Origin: an uncultured Bacteroides sp.
Lineage (GTDB): Bacteria > Bacteroidota > Bacteroidia > Bacteroidales > Bacteroidaceae
NCBI GenBank assembly: GCA_949288715.1
Contig: CASELH010000028.1
Location: 1 to 33,917, forward strand
Direction: 5' to 3'
Length of the DNA stretch: 33,917 nucleotides
Under the pieces are notes generated by a model. The model worked only from the letters and a program-made list of their open reading frames with translations. It did not search any database and was not told the origin of the DNA. Below, piece by piece: positions 32,961 to 33,917 of the stretch (position 1 is its first letter; each line of letters opens with the position of its first letter). The position numbers were made by a program, and so were the translations under genes.

Positions 32961-33917
<957 letters not shown>

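Overview
The window comes from a Bacteroidales bacterium, most likely Bacteroidaceae. The evidence is the beta-first ATP synthase operon (atpD-atpC-atpI-like-atpB-E-F-H-A-G) whose subunit a carries a signal peptide and a long N-terminal extension, an adjacent SusC/SusD pair, Bacteroidetes-type promoters with a TAnnTTTG -7 element, families typical of the phylum (DUF3256, DUF4847, DUF6377) and a general scarcity of strong Shine-Dalgarno sites. Species cannot be assigned by reading alone. Most of the window is GC-rich. The sus-like locus is visibly more AT-rich.

Layout: 1-6278 (+) is the F1Fo ATP synthase operon, entered inside atpD. 6517-8649 (+) is a Pif1-like helicase with a C-terminal HRDC domain; its stop codon overlaps that of an unrecognised secreted protein on the other strand (8646-9209). 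9257-11579 (-) is a two-component system, kinase first. Divergent from it, 12045-14201 (+) encodes a TonB-dependent outer-membrane barrel. Then come a YitT-family membrane protein (+), and a PatB/MalY-type C-S lyase with a DUF3256 protein (-). 17175-24450 (-) is a small polysaccharide-utilisation locus (SusC, SusD, GH78-type rhamnosidase), with a divergent membrane-anchored DUF6377 regulator at 24752-26434 (+). 26445-32862 (-) is a housekeeping run: M3 peptidase, DUF4847 lipoprotein, dCMP deaminase, S41 protease, 5-formyl-THF cyclo-ligase and PHP phosphoesterase. The window ends inside gapdh (-).

How the genes work together: the ATP synthase subunits form one complex. In the PUL, SusC/SusD would import a rhamnose-decorated glycan or glycoside, the rhamnosidase would remove terminal rhamnose, and the DUF6377 protein would sense and switch the locus. 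The kinase/regulator pair is placed to control the divergent barrel gene, but this is inferred from position only.

The strongest unexplained signals are non-coding. (i) Ten tandem 17-nt dyads TTCCC-N7-GGGAA repeat every 22-23 bp in the predicted leader of the barrel gene; the last is an exact inverted copy of the seventh. (ii) A 194-bp nested inverted-repeat element lies upstream of the S41 gene. (iii) A 38-bp inverted repeat separates the kinase and regulator genes. (iv) Three 11-bp direct repeats plus an inverted copy follow the atp operon. (v) A four-copy heptamer tract inside the barrel gene could cause frameshift phase variation.
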